From Mucilaginibacter flavus (GTDB lineage Bacteria; Bacteroidota; Bacteroidia; Sphingobacteriales; Sphingobacteriaceae): DNA of 64,000 nucleotides. The notes under the pieces are model-generated. The model was not told the origin of the DNA, searched no databases, and saw only the letters and a program-made list of their open reading frames with translations. Shown here piece by piece: positions 27,152 through 35,458 of this stretch. Numbering within the stretch: the stretch's first letter is position 1; the number at the start of each line of letters is the position of its first letter. The stretch lies in the NCBI RefSeq assembly GCF_030409315.1, contig NZ_JAUFPS010000096.1, positions 113,703-177,702 of the forward strand, given 5' to 3'. A program made the position numbers and the translations under genes.

Positions 27152-28652
27152 GTTTCAATACAGGTTTGTTTTTATGGGCCAGCCATCGTTCAACAAAAAA
27201 TATAATTGCCGATAATAACCAGCAATAGCGCGATAAATCCGTCTCTTCAACCAGCTTATAATCAGCGCGATGTGATGACGAAATTATATTTGGCATCAAT
27301 TGTTGGTGATCAATAACCGTTCGATTTTTTAATATATCTTCTTTACTATCAGTACTATATAAAATTAAATTCAATAATAACTTAGGGAAATTATCGCTCC
27401 AAACCAGGTCGTTCCACGTTGGGTTAAAATGAGAATAGAAGTGATATGAATGCGCTTCCTGAATTAAAACAGGATTACCAAAGCCATCAACCCAAATTGG
27501 ATTCGGGACCTTATTTAAATCTGTGCTTATTAATTTATATAAGGCCGCTGGTTGTTCCTGTCGGGATATAGTGTAGGCGCCTCCGGTTTTGATCCATGAT
27601 GACTTATTAGCAATCTTCCCTGGCTCATAGCTAAAAATCTGGCCCGTTTTTTTTACTGTTGCGGCATCAATCGGCTTATCTGACAACCAAAAGATCCAGC
27701 TATTTCCTGCTTTAATCTGGCTTGGATCAGCATATTGTTGGATTGATATTTTACGCAGGGCAAAATTACCAACCGCTAATAAAGCCGCTTTTAAATATCC
27801 GGCATCGGCTTTATAAACATCGGTATAAATGGCTATTTTTAAAGCAGTTGTATCAATCAGCGTCGACTTTTGTTTAGTATTCTTGAGGTTGATAGCCAGT
27901 TTACCCTGGTTGACATCCACGGTAAAAGGGGATTTAGGGTCGCCCTCCGATTTGATAATATAATTTGTAAAATAAGTACCAGATGGCTTGCTGTTGCCTT
28001 CAACAACTTTAATAGCGTTGCTGTTGGTAAACCAGGCGCTTTTAATCCATTGAGTCACCGAATCGGCAGGTGTGTAGGTTTGCCAATGCAGATTGAGCGA
28101 TACCGATGGCTTACTCCCGCTAAAATACCTCGATTGATTCGGAGTGAACAGGTATACCGGCATGGTTTCCGGCAGCTGTTTATTCAGTATCGATAATAAG
28201 TTCCAATAATTTTTCACTTCGGCCCGGCGGTCTTTTGCGGTATCGTTCAACGCTTTATTTAAATCGAATTTGGAGAATTTCCCTTCAAAAAAATGGAACT
28301 CATAGCCGCTTTTCGATAATGAATCTATAACGGGTTTGAATTTATTATAGGTTTCTTTAAGGCTTTCCTTTGGAATAATCACCCATCCTTTTACCGTCGA
28401 TAGCGATTGATACTTACGATAAATTGGAACGGCCAATAAAAGGGCCACTACAATTAGTAAAATACATCTAACCAAAAACAACAAAACATCATTCAGCTTG
28501 AAACTCCGGCTGCTTTTTTGGGCCGCCTCGGTGATCAATGCAATGCTGCCCACCTTTAAGGTTTTGCCCGGTTTTATATTCCACAGGTGTATGATTACCG
28601 GAATACTTATCGCGGTAATAGCAAACAACCATATGGAATTTAAAAACTGCAT
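27144..28652 (-). CDS. BatA-domain membrane protein
   Basis: 502 residues. The N-terminus (MQFLNSIWLFAITAISIPVIIHLWN) followed by a second helix (LLFLVRCILLIVVALLLAVPIY) is the BatA/aerotolerance N-terminal domain. A long extracytoplasmic region and a C-terminal helix (about 472-490) follow. No VWA MIDAS motif is visible, so it is a BatA-like scaffold rather than a full VWA protein. It overlaps the DUF4175-like gene by 8 bp. The upstream gap to the DUF58 gene holds two palindromic repeats. Confidence 0.82.
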   Translation of the reverse strand: MQFLNSIWLFAITAISIPVIIHLWNIKPGKTLKVGSIALITEAAQKSSRSFKLNDVLLFLVRCILLIVVALLLAVPIYRKYQSLSTVKGWVIIPKESLKETYNKFKPVIDSLSKSGYEFHFFEGKFSKFDLNKALNDTAKDRRAEVKNYWNLLSILNKQLPETMPVYLFTPNQSRYFSGSKPSVSLNLHWQTYTPADSVTQWIKSAWFTNSNAIKVVEGNSKPSGTYFTNYIIKSEGDPKSPFTVDVNQGKLAINLKNTKQKSTLIDTTALKIAIYTDVYKADAGYLKAALLAVGNFALRKISIQQYADPSQIKAGNSWIFWLSDKPIDAATVKKTGQIFSYEPGKIANKSSWIKTGGAYTISRQEQPAALYKLISTDLNKVPNPIWVDGFGNPVLIQEAHSYHFYSHFNPTWNDLVWSDNFPKLLLNLILYSTDSKEDILKNRTVIDHQQLMPNIISSSHRADYKLVEETDLSRYCWLLSAIIFFVERWLAHKNKPVLKHD

Positions 28653-28667
28653 GAAGCCCCTCCTAAA

Positions 28668-28687
28668 TCCTCCCCTAAAAGGGAGGA
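28668..28687. repeat. Short palindromic repeat TCCTCCC...GGGAGGA
   Basis: Seven-base arms (28668-28674 and 28681-28687) around CTAAAA, followed on the plus strand by an ACTTTTTATTTTA run. It sits upstream of the BatA-like start, inside the operon. It is not positioned as a terminator for any plus-strand gene, so it is taken as an interspersed element. Confidence 0.6.
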
Positions 28688-28717
28688 CTTTTTATTTTAT
28701 TATTTATTTAAATGTCC

Positions 28718-28746
28718 GTAGCGATGGGTTTTAAACCCATCGCTAC
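28718..28746. repeat. Perfect 29-bp palindrome between DUF58 and BatA-like genes
   Basis: Arms of 14 bp around a single central T: GTAGCGATGGGTTT then AAACCCATCGCTAC. It ends just before the DUF58 stop at 28750 and would form a strong hairpin in the polycistronic mRNA. Confidence 0.8.
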
Positions 28747-28749
28747 TTA

Positions 28750-29625
28750 TTAAAATTTACTTTTATTGCGCTGTACCAAAAAGCTGCGCAGGGCTTCGTC
28801 TAATGGTTGGGATGTGCTCAGCATGCGGTAATAAATATGTTTACCTAATAACTGCATCCTGATATCTTCTAAATGCGTTTTAAGTTTTGTTTGATATTCC
28901 GTGGCTTGTTGGGCGTTCACATCCACAGTTTCCCCTGTTTCTAGGTCCTCTAAGGTGGAGTAGCCGCTAAAATCAAACTCCAGTTCGTTTTTGCCCATCA
29001 GGTGAAATACCACAACCTCGTGTTTCAAAGCTGATAAGGAATCCAGTAGCCTGCTGATCTCCCCTGCAGACTGGTACATATCTGTAATAAACACCAATAA
29101 CTCTTTACGCCCCCCCCCGGCAAATAACTCTTTATAGTGGATTGGCTGGGTGAACGCGCCTGATGGCTTTACTTGCTGTAAATGATACAGCAATCGTTGT
29201 AAATGTTGCGGATCGGGCTTGGAAGCCAGTGAAAACAATCCGCCATCCTCAAAAACATATAACCCTACCGAATCGCCCTGCAAATTTGACAACCAGGCCA
29301 ATGACGCGGCCAGGAACCGGGCATAATCTATCTTTTTAACGCCGCTATCATCATGATTCATTGATGCGCTGGCATCTACCAAAAACCTCACTGAAATACT
29401 GGTTTCCACCTCCGATTCGCGAATGTAATACCGGTCACTGCGCGCAAACATACGCCAGTCCAGCCAACGCAGGTCATCGCCGGGTTGGTAGCTACGGTAT
29501 TGGCTAAACTCCAGGCCTGGGCCTTTAACTTTGCTTTTGTTAAACCCGTTCATAAAACCATCAATAACCGTTTTCGCCAATAACGGCAAATCTTTAATGG
29601 TCATTAATACTTTAGGATCAAGCAT
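28750..29625 (-). CDS. DUF58 domain-containing protein
   Basis: 291 residues from the ATG at 29625 (MLDPKVLMTIKDLPLLAKTVIDG). The frame stays open to 29727, but those codons come from an interspersed repeat and are rejected. The DUF58 core has GDDLRWLDWRMFARSDRYYIRE followed by a VWA-like MIDAS sequence (DASAS). DUF58 proteins partner MoxR ATPases. Coding sequence 29110-29118 carries nine consecutive G (GGG GGG GGG for three Gly), a tract that could slip and frameshift the gene. It is followed by the BatA-like gene. Confidence 0.92.
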   Translation of the reverse strand: MLDPKVLMTIKDLPLLAKTVIDGFMNGFNKSKVKGPGLEFSQYRSYQPGDDLRWLDWRMFARSDRYYIRESEVETSISVRFLVDASASMNHDDSGVKKIDYARFLAASLAWLSNLQGDSVGLYVFEDGGLFSLASKPDPQHLQRLLYHLQQVKPSGAFTQPIHYKELFAGGGRKELLVFITDMYQSAGEISRLLDSLSALKHEVVVFHLMGKNELEFDFSGYSTLEDLETGETVDVNAQQATEYQTKLKTHLEDIRMQLLGKHIYYRMLSTSQPLDEALRSFLVQRNKSKF

Positions 29626-29693
29626 TTTATATTTCGGAATTGGGATGTTCGATTTCGGATTTATTTTCTCAATCGGAATTTTCTTGTTACCGT

Positions 29694-29769
29694 CATTGCG
29701 AGGAACGAAGCAATCTCCGATTTGCACCTTTGCTCTGTATAGTTAGGGATTGCTTCGTTCCTCGCAATG
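29694..29769. repeat. Large inverted repeat between moxR and DUF58
   Basis: Perfect 22-bp arms CATTGCGAGGAACGAAGCAATC (29694-29715) and its complement (29748-29769), separated by 32 bp. It matches a dispersed element type familiar from Bacteroidota genomes. It fills most of the gap between the moxR stop and the DUF58 start and creates a spurious N-terminal extension of the DUF58 frame. Confidence 0.85.
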
Positions 29770-29777
29770 ATGGCGTA

Positions 29778-30812
29778 TTATATTGTTTTCGCTCTTGGCA
29801 CCACCTTTATCAACTCCTCCGTCACCCTATCAGAGTTTATTCCCTCTGCTTCTGCCTTAAAGTTGGTTAGTATCCGGTGACGTAGTACCGCAGGTGCCAT
29901 GGCGTGAATATCCTCCATCAAAACGGAGTAACGCCCTTTTAGTAATGCCCGTGCTTTTGCCGTAAGGATAAGCGCCTGACCGGCTCTTGGGCCTGCTCCC
30001 CAGCGTACCCATTCTTTTACATAATTAATGGTAGTGGTATCAGGGCGGGTGGCGCGGATTATTTGACTTACATATTTAACCAGGTCCTCACTTATAGTCA
30101 CCTGCCTTACCAGGGCTTGTGCTTGTATGATCTCTTCTGCGGTAATTACCGCTTTAATGTCAGCCTTTTTGGTACCGGTGGTACGGTTTAATACTTCAAA
30201 CTCCTCTTGCTCGGTTGGGTAGCCAATTTTTATCAATAATAAAAAACGGTCCAATTGTGCTTCGGGTAATGGATAGGTACCAGCCTGTTCAATGGGGTTT
30301 TGTGTGGCGAGGATAAAAAACGGCTTATCTAAGGGATACGTTTGGCCGCCGTAAGTTACCTCAAACTCCTGCATAGCCTCTAACAGGGCCGATTGTGTTT
30401 TGGGCGGTGTACGGTTAATCTCATCGGCCAGTATAATATTAGCAAACAGCGGGCCTTTATTAAATTTAAAGAAACGTTTGCCGGTGGCGTGGTCTTCCTC
30501 TAATATCTCGGTACCTATAATATCCGTCGGCATCAAATCTGGGGTAAACTGGATGCGTCTGAAACTTAGATGCAAGGCCTGCGACATGGTTTTTACGATG
30601 AGTGTTTTAGCCAAACCCGGCACACCCTCTAAAAGGCAATGCCCGCCGGCCAAAAACGCTACCAATAATTCGTCGAGTATGGCATCCTGCCCTACAATTA
30701 CTTTTTGAATTTCGGTTTTTAGCTGCGGCAATTTACCAAGCAGCGCTTTTATATTATTTTCGGTCAGTTCCAACTTAAAATACGTTTTTAATGTACTCCC
30801 CCAATATATCAC
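29778..30812 (-). CDS. MoxR family AAA+ ATPase
   Basis: About 345 residues. The GTG at 30812 is the longest start and a TTG at 30773 is the alternative; no ATG is available upstream. Walker A is GVPGLAKT, Walker B is ILADEINR, and the sensor-1 region reads FFILATQNPIEQAGTYPLPEAQLDRFL, all typical of MoxR. MoxR ATPases act as chaperones for VWA/DUF58 partners, which follow directly (DUF58, BatA-like). It heads the minus-strand run of seven genes ending in TldD/TldE and is divergent from the DUF4159 gene across 125 bp. Confidence 0.95.
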   Translation of the reverse strand: MIYWGSTLKTYFKLELTENNIKALLGKLPQLKTEIQKVIVGQDAILDELLVAFLAGGHCLLEGVPGLAKTLIVKTMSQALHLSFRRIQFTPDLMPTDIIGTEILEEDHATGKRFFKFNKGPLFANIILADEINRTPPKTQSALLEAMQEFEVTYGGQTYPLDKPFFILATQNPIEQAGTYPLPEAQLDRFLLLIKIGYPTEQEEFEVLNRTTGTKKADIKAVITAEEIIQAQALVRQVTISEDLVKYVSQIIRATRPDTTTINYVKEWVRWGAGPRAGQALILTAKARALLKGRYSVLMEDIHAMAPAVLRHRILTNFKAEAEGINSDRVTEELIKVVPRAKTI

Positions 30813-30937
30813 CCTTTTAAGTAAAAACCACTATTTATTATCAAAAATTAAATAAAGTATCCAAAACTTTACAAGCAATGCAAACAAAAGTAACCCAGAC
30901 ATAAAATATTGTACTACTTTTAAGTTTTATAATACAG

Positions 30938-31564
30938 ATGGCATTCAGCGGGAAATTTACGTTCATGAGGTTAAGTTACCACTCCGGCGATTGGGATACA
31001 GATCAGCGGATGCCATCCAACATCCTCAATTCCTTGTTGGAGTATACCACCATCCCTATCGATCAGCAGGAAAAAGTGATTCCGCTAAGCAGTGATGAGA
31101 TCTTTTCATACCCGTTTTGTTACATGAGTGGCCATAAGTTGGTACAGTTTGATACTAAAGAGCGCGCCAACTTCAAGAAATATGTTGATAATGGCGGCTT
31201 TGTTTTTGTCGACGACTGTAACCATGATATCGACGGCCTGTTTGCCAAATCGTTCGAGGCACAAATGGCTGCTTTATTTGGGCCAACCGCTTTGAAAAAA
31301 ATCCCGAATAACCATAAGATATATCATTCCTTCTTTTCGTTTGATAAAGGCCCTCCTACCACCAGCTTTGAATTGAATGGCTGGGGCGATGATTTGGTGC
31401 ATGATTACTTGAAGGCCATCGAAATTAACGGCCGCATAGCTGTGTTATACAGCAGTAAGGATTATGGCTGCGAATGGGATTATGATTACCGCAACAAACG
31501 CTTCCTGGCCGAAGATAACACCAAATTTGGGGTAAATATTATTATGTACGCGCTGAGTTATTGA
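30938..31564 (+). CDS. DUF4159 domain-containing protein
   Basis: 208 residues matching the DUF4159 pattern: FVFVDDCNHD followed by the YHSFF segment, Asp/Asn-rich loops, and a C-terminal GVNIIMYALSY. Unlike the usual secreted members it has no signal peptide and starts almost at the domain. DUF4159 proteins occur with MoxR/BatA genes in Bacteroidota, which fits the divergent moxR. Function unknown. It begins the plus-strand arm that continues with RDD, TldD and TldE genes. Confidence 0.85.
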   Translation: MAFSGKFTFMRLSYHSGDWDTDQRMPSNILNSLLEYTTIPIDQQEKVIPLSSDEIFSYPFCYMSGHKLVQFDTKERANFKKYVDNGGFVFVDDCNHDIDGLFAKSFEAQMAALFGPTALKKIPNNHKIYHSFFSFDKGPPTTSFELNGWGDDLVHDYLKAIEINGRIAVLYSSKDYGCEWDYDYRNKRFLAEDNTKFGVNIIMYALSY

Positions 31565-31628
31565 TTACTCTTTATTTTGCTTTTATTCCATTTTTCGTTA
31601 ATTTCCCAAAACCTAAACGGGCTTATTA

Positions 31629-32252
31629 ATGATTAACGAATACTACATTTTAAAACAAGGTAACCAGGAAGGCCCATACACCCATACACAGTTAATGGAC
31701 ATGGGCATAAACGCCACTGATTTTTTGATTTCGCCTTTGGCGGATGGTATGCAACAAGCCGCCGATCTGCCCGAATTTCAGGAATATTTTATATCAATGG
31801 GCATATACATGCCTACGCCGCAAAACGTAGCCACTTTTTGGTGGCGATTGTTGGCTTTTGTTATCGACTATATTATTGTGATTGTTGGCTTAGTAGTTGT
31901 TATGGCTATTTTCGGCGTTTTTGTTGGTATAACGCATAGTCATTTCGATTTTGAATCCGCAGATATGGAATTGTTGTACCGGCTGATATTCTTTTTAGCA
32001 CTGGTGGCATACCATTCTGTTTTTGAGGCTACAACCATGCAGGGCAGTATTGGTAAATTAATTTGTAAACTTATTGTTGTTGATCCCGAAGGATGTCGGT
32101 TAACCTTTGGAAAAGCGTTGGCACGCAACTTTAGTAAGCTGCTATCCAGTTTACTTTGCGGCCTGGGCTTTTTAACCATCTTGTGGAACCCAATGAAGCA
32201 AGGCTGGCATGATCAGGTTGCGAAAACTTATGTTATCAGAAAAGGGCAATAA
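31629..32252 (+). CDS. GYF_2 plus RDD-family membrane protein
   Basis: 207 residues. An N-terminal GYF_2-like domain (YYILKQGNQEGPYTHTQLMDMGI) is followed by an RDD domain with three to four hydrophobic helices; the first begins WWRLLAFVIDYIIVIVGLVV, with the R and D residues that name the family, and a GSIGKLICKLIVVD loop is present. The function is unknown; RDD proteins are sometimes linked to transport or stress. It lies between DUF4159 and tldD and is probably co-transcribed. Confidence 0.88.
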   Translation: MINEYYILKQGNQEGPYTHTQLMDMGINATDFLISPLADGMQQAADLPEFQEYFISMGIYMPTPQNVATFWWRLLAFVIDYIIVIVGLVVVMAIFGVFVGITHSHFDFESADMELLYRLIFFLALVAYHSVFEATTMQGSIGKLICKLIVVDPEGCRLTFGKALARNFSKLLSSLLCGLGFLTILWNPMKQGWHDQVAKTYVIRKGQ

Positions 32253-32269
32253 ATCACACCATTTTTCAA

Positions 32270-32290
32270 TTAGTTGCCTGTAACAACTAA
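32270..32290. repeat. Short inverted repeat upstream of second tldD
   Basis: TTAGTTG...CAACTAA, 7-bp perfect arms with a 7-nt loop. It lies 68 bp before the TTG start of tldD and just upstream of a TATATTTA motif resembling a -7 element. It may be an operator or a weak hairpin. Confidence 0.4.
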
Positions 32291-32358
32291 CAATATTTAT
32301 CATCCTACAGAAAATCCAAACTCCGTTCATTATATTTAAGAACTAAAACTGACTGACC

Positions 32359-33993
32359 TTGAAAAGAAAAGATTTCCTTTACCTAACCGGAATGGGCATA
32401 AGTGCATCCATGCTTAGCAGGATACCCGTTTTTGGTTCGCCCGTTTTGCCCGGCCATGATATGAGCCCGGTGGATGTGGCCCTTAAAAAACGAATGGCCG
32501 ATGTGGTTTTAAACGCCGCCCGTGCCAAAGGCGCAACCTATACCGATGTGCGGATAGGCCGCTATTTGAACCAGTTTGTGGTAACCCGCGAAAACAAGGT
32601 TGAAAACATTGTTGATACCCAATCATATGGTATGGGCATCCGTGTTATTGCCAATGGTTGCTGGGGTTTTGCCGCCACAGATAAACTCGATACTGATAGT
32701 ATTGCCAAAGCTGCCGAACTTGCTGTAGCCATTGCCAAGGAAAACGCCCGCATCCAAACCGATCCGGTTCAGTTGGTGGCGCAAAAAGGCCATGGAGAAG
32801 TAAGCTGGAAAACACCTATTGAAAGGAATGCCTTTGAGGTACCCATCAAAGAAAAAACCGACTTGCTGCTTTCTGTAAACGATGCGGCTATGAAAGGTGG
32901 TGCCAATTATGTAAACTCCATCCTGTTTTTAGTTAATGAGCAAAAATACTTTGCCTCAACAGATGGTTCGTACATTGATCAGGACATACATCGCATATGG
33001 CCACTGTTCGCGGTAACCAAGATAGATTCCAAAACAGGTAAGTTTGAAACCCGCCAGTCACTAAGCGCGCCACGTGGTATGGGCTATGAATACATGACCC
33101 CACGTGAAAGCGACAAGATCAAAAGTGTAACCACACTTTACAAAGATCGTTATGATATGGTGGAAGATGCCCGCGCGGCAGCCACCCAGGCCGATCAAAA
33201 ATTGAAGGCGAAATCTGTTGAGCCCGGCAAATACGATTTGGTTTTAGATCCAAGTCACCTTTGGTTAACCATCCACGAATCTGTTGGTCACCCTACCGAG
33301 CTTGACCGCGTGTTAGGTTACGAAGCCAATTTTGCAGGTACCAGCTTCTTGACGTTGGATAAATGGGAATCGAAAAAATTCAACTTCGGCAGCAAAAATG
33401 TAAACATCGTAGCCGATAAAACCCAGCCTGGATCATTGGGCGCAGTAGGTTATGATGACGAAGGTGTTGAAGCCAAAAAATGGGATATCATTAAAGATGG
33501 CATCCTGGTTAATTACCAGGCCATTCGTGATCAGGCCCATATCATCGGTTTAACCGAATCGCAAGGTTGCTGTTATTCTCAAAGCTGGCAGGACGTACAG
33601 TTTCAGCGTATGGCCAATATCTCCCTGCAACCGGGCAAAATACCTATGGGTGTAAATGATATGATCAAAAACATTGAAAAGGGCATCTATATCATTGGTG
33701 ATAGTTCATTCTCTATCGATCAGCAGCGTTACAACTTTCAGTTTAGCGGGCAGCTGTATTATGAGATCAAGAACGGCAAAATTGTTGGTATGCTCAACGA
33801 TGTAGCTTACCAATCAAACACGCAGGAGTTCTGGAACTCATGCGCGGCAGTTTGCGATGCCAATGATTACCGTTTAGGCGGCTCATTCTTTGATGGCAAA
33901 GGCCAGCCTATGCAGGCCAGCGCGGTATCGCACGGCTCATCAACAGCTTTGTTTAAGGGAGTTAACGTAATTAATACAGCAAGAAAAATCTAA
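32359..33993 (+). CDS. tldD: TldD-like zinc metalloprotease (pair 2)
   Basis: 544 residues, starting at a TTG that matches the N-terminus of the other copy (KRKDFLYLTGMG against RRRDFIYLTGMG). The zinc motif HESVGH (H306, E307, H311) is intact and the chain is collinear with pair 1, with identical stretches around the active site. The twin-arginine pair of the first copy is reduced to Arg-Lys here, so Tat export may be weaker or lost. It lies 6 bp before TldE. Divergence by paralogy within one cluster is visible; a functional split between the pairs is inference. Confidence 0.92.
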   Translation: MKRKDFLYLTGMGISASMLSRIPVFGSPVLPGHDMSPVDVALKKRMADVVLNAARAKGATYTDVRIGRYLNQFVVTRENKVENIVDTQSYGMGIRVIANGCWGFAATDKLDTDSIAKAAELAVAIAKENARIQTDPVQLVAQKGHGEVSWKTPIERNAFEVPIKEKTDLLLSVNDAAMKGGANYVNSILFLVNEQKYFASTDGSYIDQDIHRIWPLFAVTKIDSKTGKFETRQSLSAPRGMGYEYMTPRESDKIKSVTTLYKDRYDMVEDARAAATQADQKLKAKSVEPGKYDLVLDPSHLWLTIHESVGHPTELDRVLGYEANFAGTSFLTLDKWESKKFNFGSKNVNIVADKTQPGSLGAVGYDDEGVEAKKWDIIKDGILVNYQAIRDQAHIIGLTESQGCCYSQSWQDVQFQRMANISLQPGKIPMGVNDMIKNIEKGIYIIGDSSFSIDQQRYNFQFSGQLYYEIKNGKIVGMLNDVAYQSNTQEFWNSCAAVCDANDYRLGGSFFDGKGQPMQASAVSHGSSTALFKGVNVINTARKI

Positions 33994-33999
33994 AGATAT

Positions 34000-35337
34000 A
34001 TGGCTATTTTAACTGAAGATGAATGCCGCGCGATCCTGAAAAAGGCGCTTGGCTATTCAAAGGCCGATGAATGCGAGATCAATTTTGGCGGATCAGACTC
34101 GGGCAATATCCGTTATGCCCGTAATACCGTATCAACCAGTGGTGCAGTAAGTTCAACCAGTATGGTTATATCTTCTGCATTTGGTAAAAAACTTGGCGTG
34201 GTTACCACCAATGAGTACGATGACGCGTCGGTTGAAAAAGCCGTTCGCTTGTCTGAAGAATTGGCAAACCTGGCACCGGAGAACCCGGAATTTGTATCCT
34301 TTTTAGGTCCGCAAACATATGCGCCACGATCAAAAACATTTGTGCCCGAAACCGCGGCGATTACCCCGGCTATCCGTACAGATATGGTGGGTCAGAGTTT
34401 AAAAATCGCGAAAGACAATAAACTGATAGCCGCCGGTTATTTAGATAACAGTGCCGGTTTCAGCTCCATGATGAACTCGCACGGGTTATTTGCTTACAAC
34501 ACCTCTACCAATGTTAATTTCTCGGTAACCTTGCGTTCTGAGGATGGTACAGGCTCGGGCTATTCAACCAAAGGCTTTACAGATGTAAGCAAAATGGATA
34601 CGCTGGCATTTACCAAAATAGCCGCCCAAAAGGCTGGTGGATCAAAAGGCGCTAAAGCCATTGAACCGGGTAAATACACCGTAATATTGGAACCTGCGGC
34701 AGGAATTGTATTGCTTGAACAACTATATGGAGGCTTAGACGCGCGTAGTGCAGATGAAGGCCGCAGTTTTTTAAGCAAAGCCGGTGGTAAAACCAGGCTT
34801 GGCGAAAAAATGGTGGATGAAAGAATAAACATTTACTCCGATCCATCAAACCCCGACCTGCCAACCAGCAGCTGGGCCGGCGACGGGCAGCCACAAATTA
34901 GGCGAAGCTGGATTGAGAAAGGTGTGGTTAAAAACTTCACGTACTCCCGATATTGGGCACAAAAACAGGGTGTTAAACCAATACCTAACCCTGATAGCAT
35001 TATTATGGAAGGCGGTAACGCTACTTTAGGGGAACTGATTAAAGGGACAGAAAAAGGCATCCTGGTAACCAGGTTGTGGTACATCAGGCCGGTTGATCCG
35101 CAAACGTTGCTGTTTACCGGGCTTACCAGGGATGGTACTTTTTACATAGAGAACGGGCAAATCAAATTCCCGATCAAAAATTTAAGGTTTAATGAAAGCC
35201 CGGTTATTATGCTGAATAACCTCGACGCTTTAGGTATATCAGAACGCACAGTAAGCGGTGAGTCTGGCCAAAACGCTTTAATCCCACCGATGAGGATTCG
35301 TGACTTTACGTTTACATCGCTTTCTGACGCGGTTTAA
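34000..35337 (+). CDS. TldE/PmbA-like metalloprotease subunit (pair 2)
   Basis: 445 residues, collinear with the pair 1 TldE and sharing its long C-terminal segments (GLTRDGTFYIENGQIKFPIK; NESPVIMLNN). It has no HExxxH motif, so it is expected to be the inactive partner that binds the TldD subunit. It starts 6 bp after tldD and is followed by a strong terminator, so it is the last gene of the plus-strand arm. Confidence 0.92.
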   Translation: MAILTEDECRAILKKALGYSKADECEINFGGSDSGNIRYARNTVSTSGAVSSTSMVISSAFGKKLGVVTTNEYDDASVEKAVRLSEELANLAPENPEFVSFLGPQTYAPRSKTFVPETAAITPAIRTDMVGQSLKIAKDNKLIAAGYLDNSAGFSSMMNSHGLFAYNTSTNVNFSVTLRSEDGTGSGYSTKGFTDVSKMDTLAFTKIAAQKAGGSKGAKAIEPGKYTVILEPAAGIVLLEQLYGGLDARSADEGRSFLSKAGGKTRLGEKMVDERINIYSDPSNPDLPTSSWAGDGQPQIRRSWIEKGVVKNFTYSRYWAQKQGVKPIPNPDSIIMEGGNATLGELIKGTEKGILVTRLWYIRPVDPQTLLFTGLTRDGTFYIENGQIKFPIKNLRFNESPVIMLNNLDALGISERTVSGESGQNALIPPMRIRDFTFTSLSDAV

Positions 35338-35352
35338 ACAGGCCCTTTTTAT

Positions 35353-35395
35353 AAAAACAAAGCCCGGTTTAATTTATAGACCGGGCTTTGTTTTT
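35353..35395. terminator. Rho-independent terminator after TldE pair 2
   Basis: Perfect 16-bp stem AAAAACAAAGCCCGGT / ACCGGGCTTTGTTTTT with an 11-nt loop and flanking T/A runs. It terminates the plus-strand arm and could also act for the convergent symporter gene. Confidence 0.92.
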
Positions 35396-35458
35396 TAATA
35401 TAATCAGCATCTGCTTTAAACTGCTTACGGGAGACGGATCTAATGTGTCTTCGTCCCC

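Noticed and set aside
29626..29727. 34-codon N-terminal extension of the DUF58 gene
   Set aside because: The extension translates the interspersed repeat and linker. The ATG at 29625 fits the family start.
20230..35337. Inverted TldD/TldE copies as ends of a composite transposon
   Set aside because: No transposase, terminal repeats or target-site duplication seen; the paralogues are diverged proteins with their own operon contexts.
35401..35458. Possible second hairpin GGGAGACG...CGTCCCC before the symporter stop
   Set aside because: Arms have bulges and no T-run in the symporter direction, so it is not called as a terminator.
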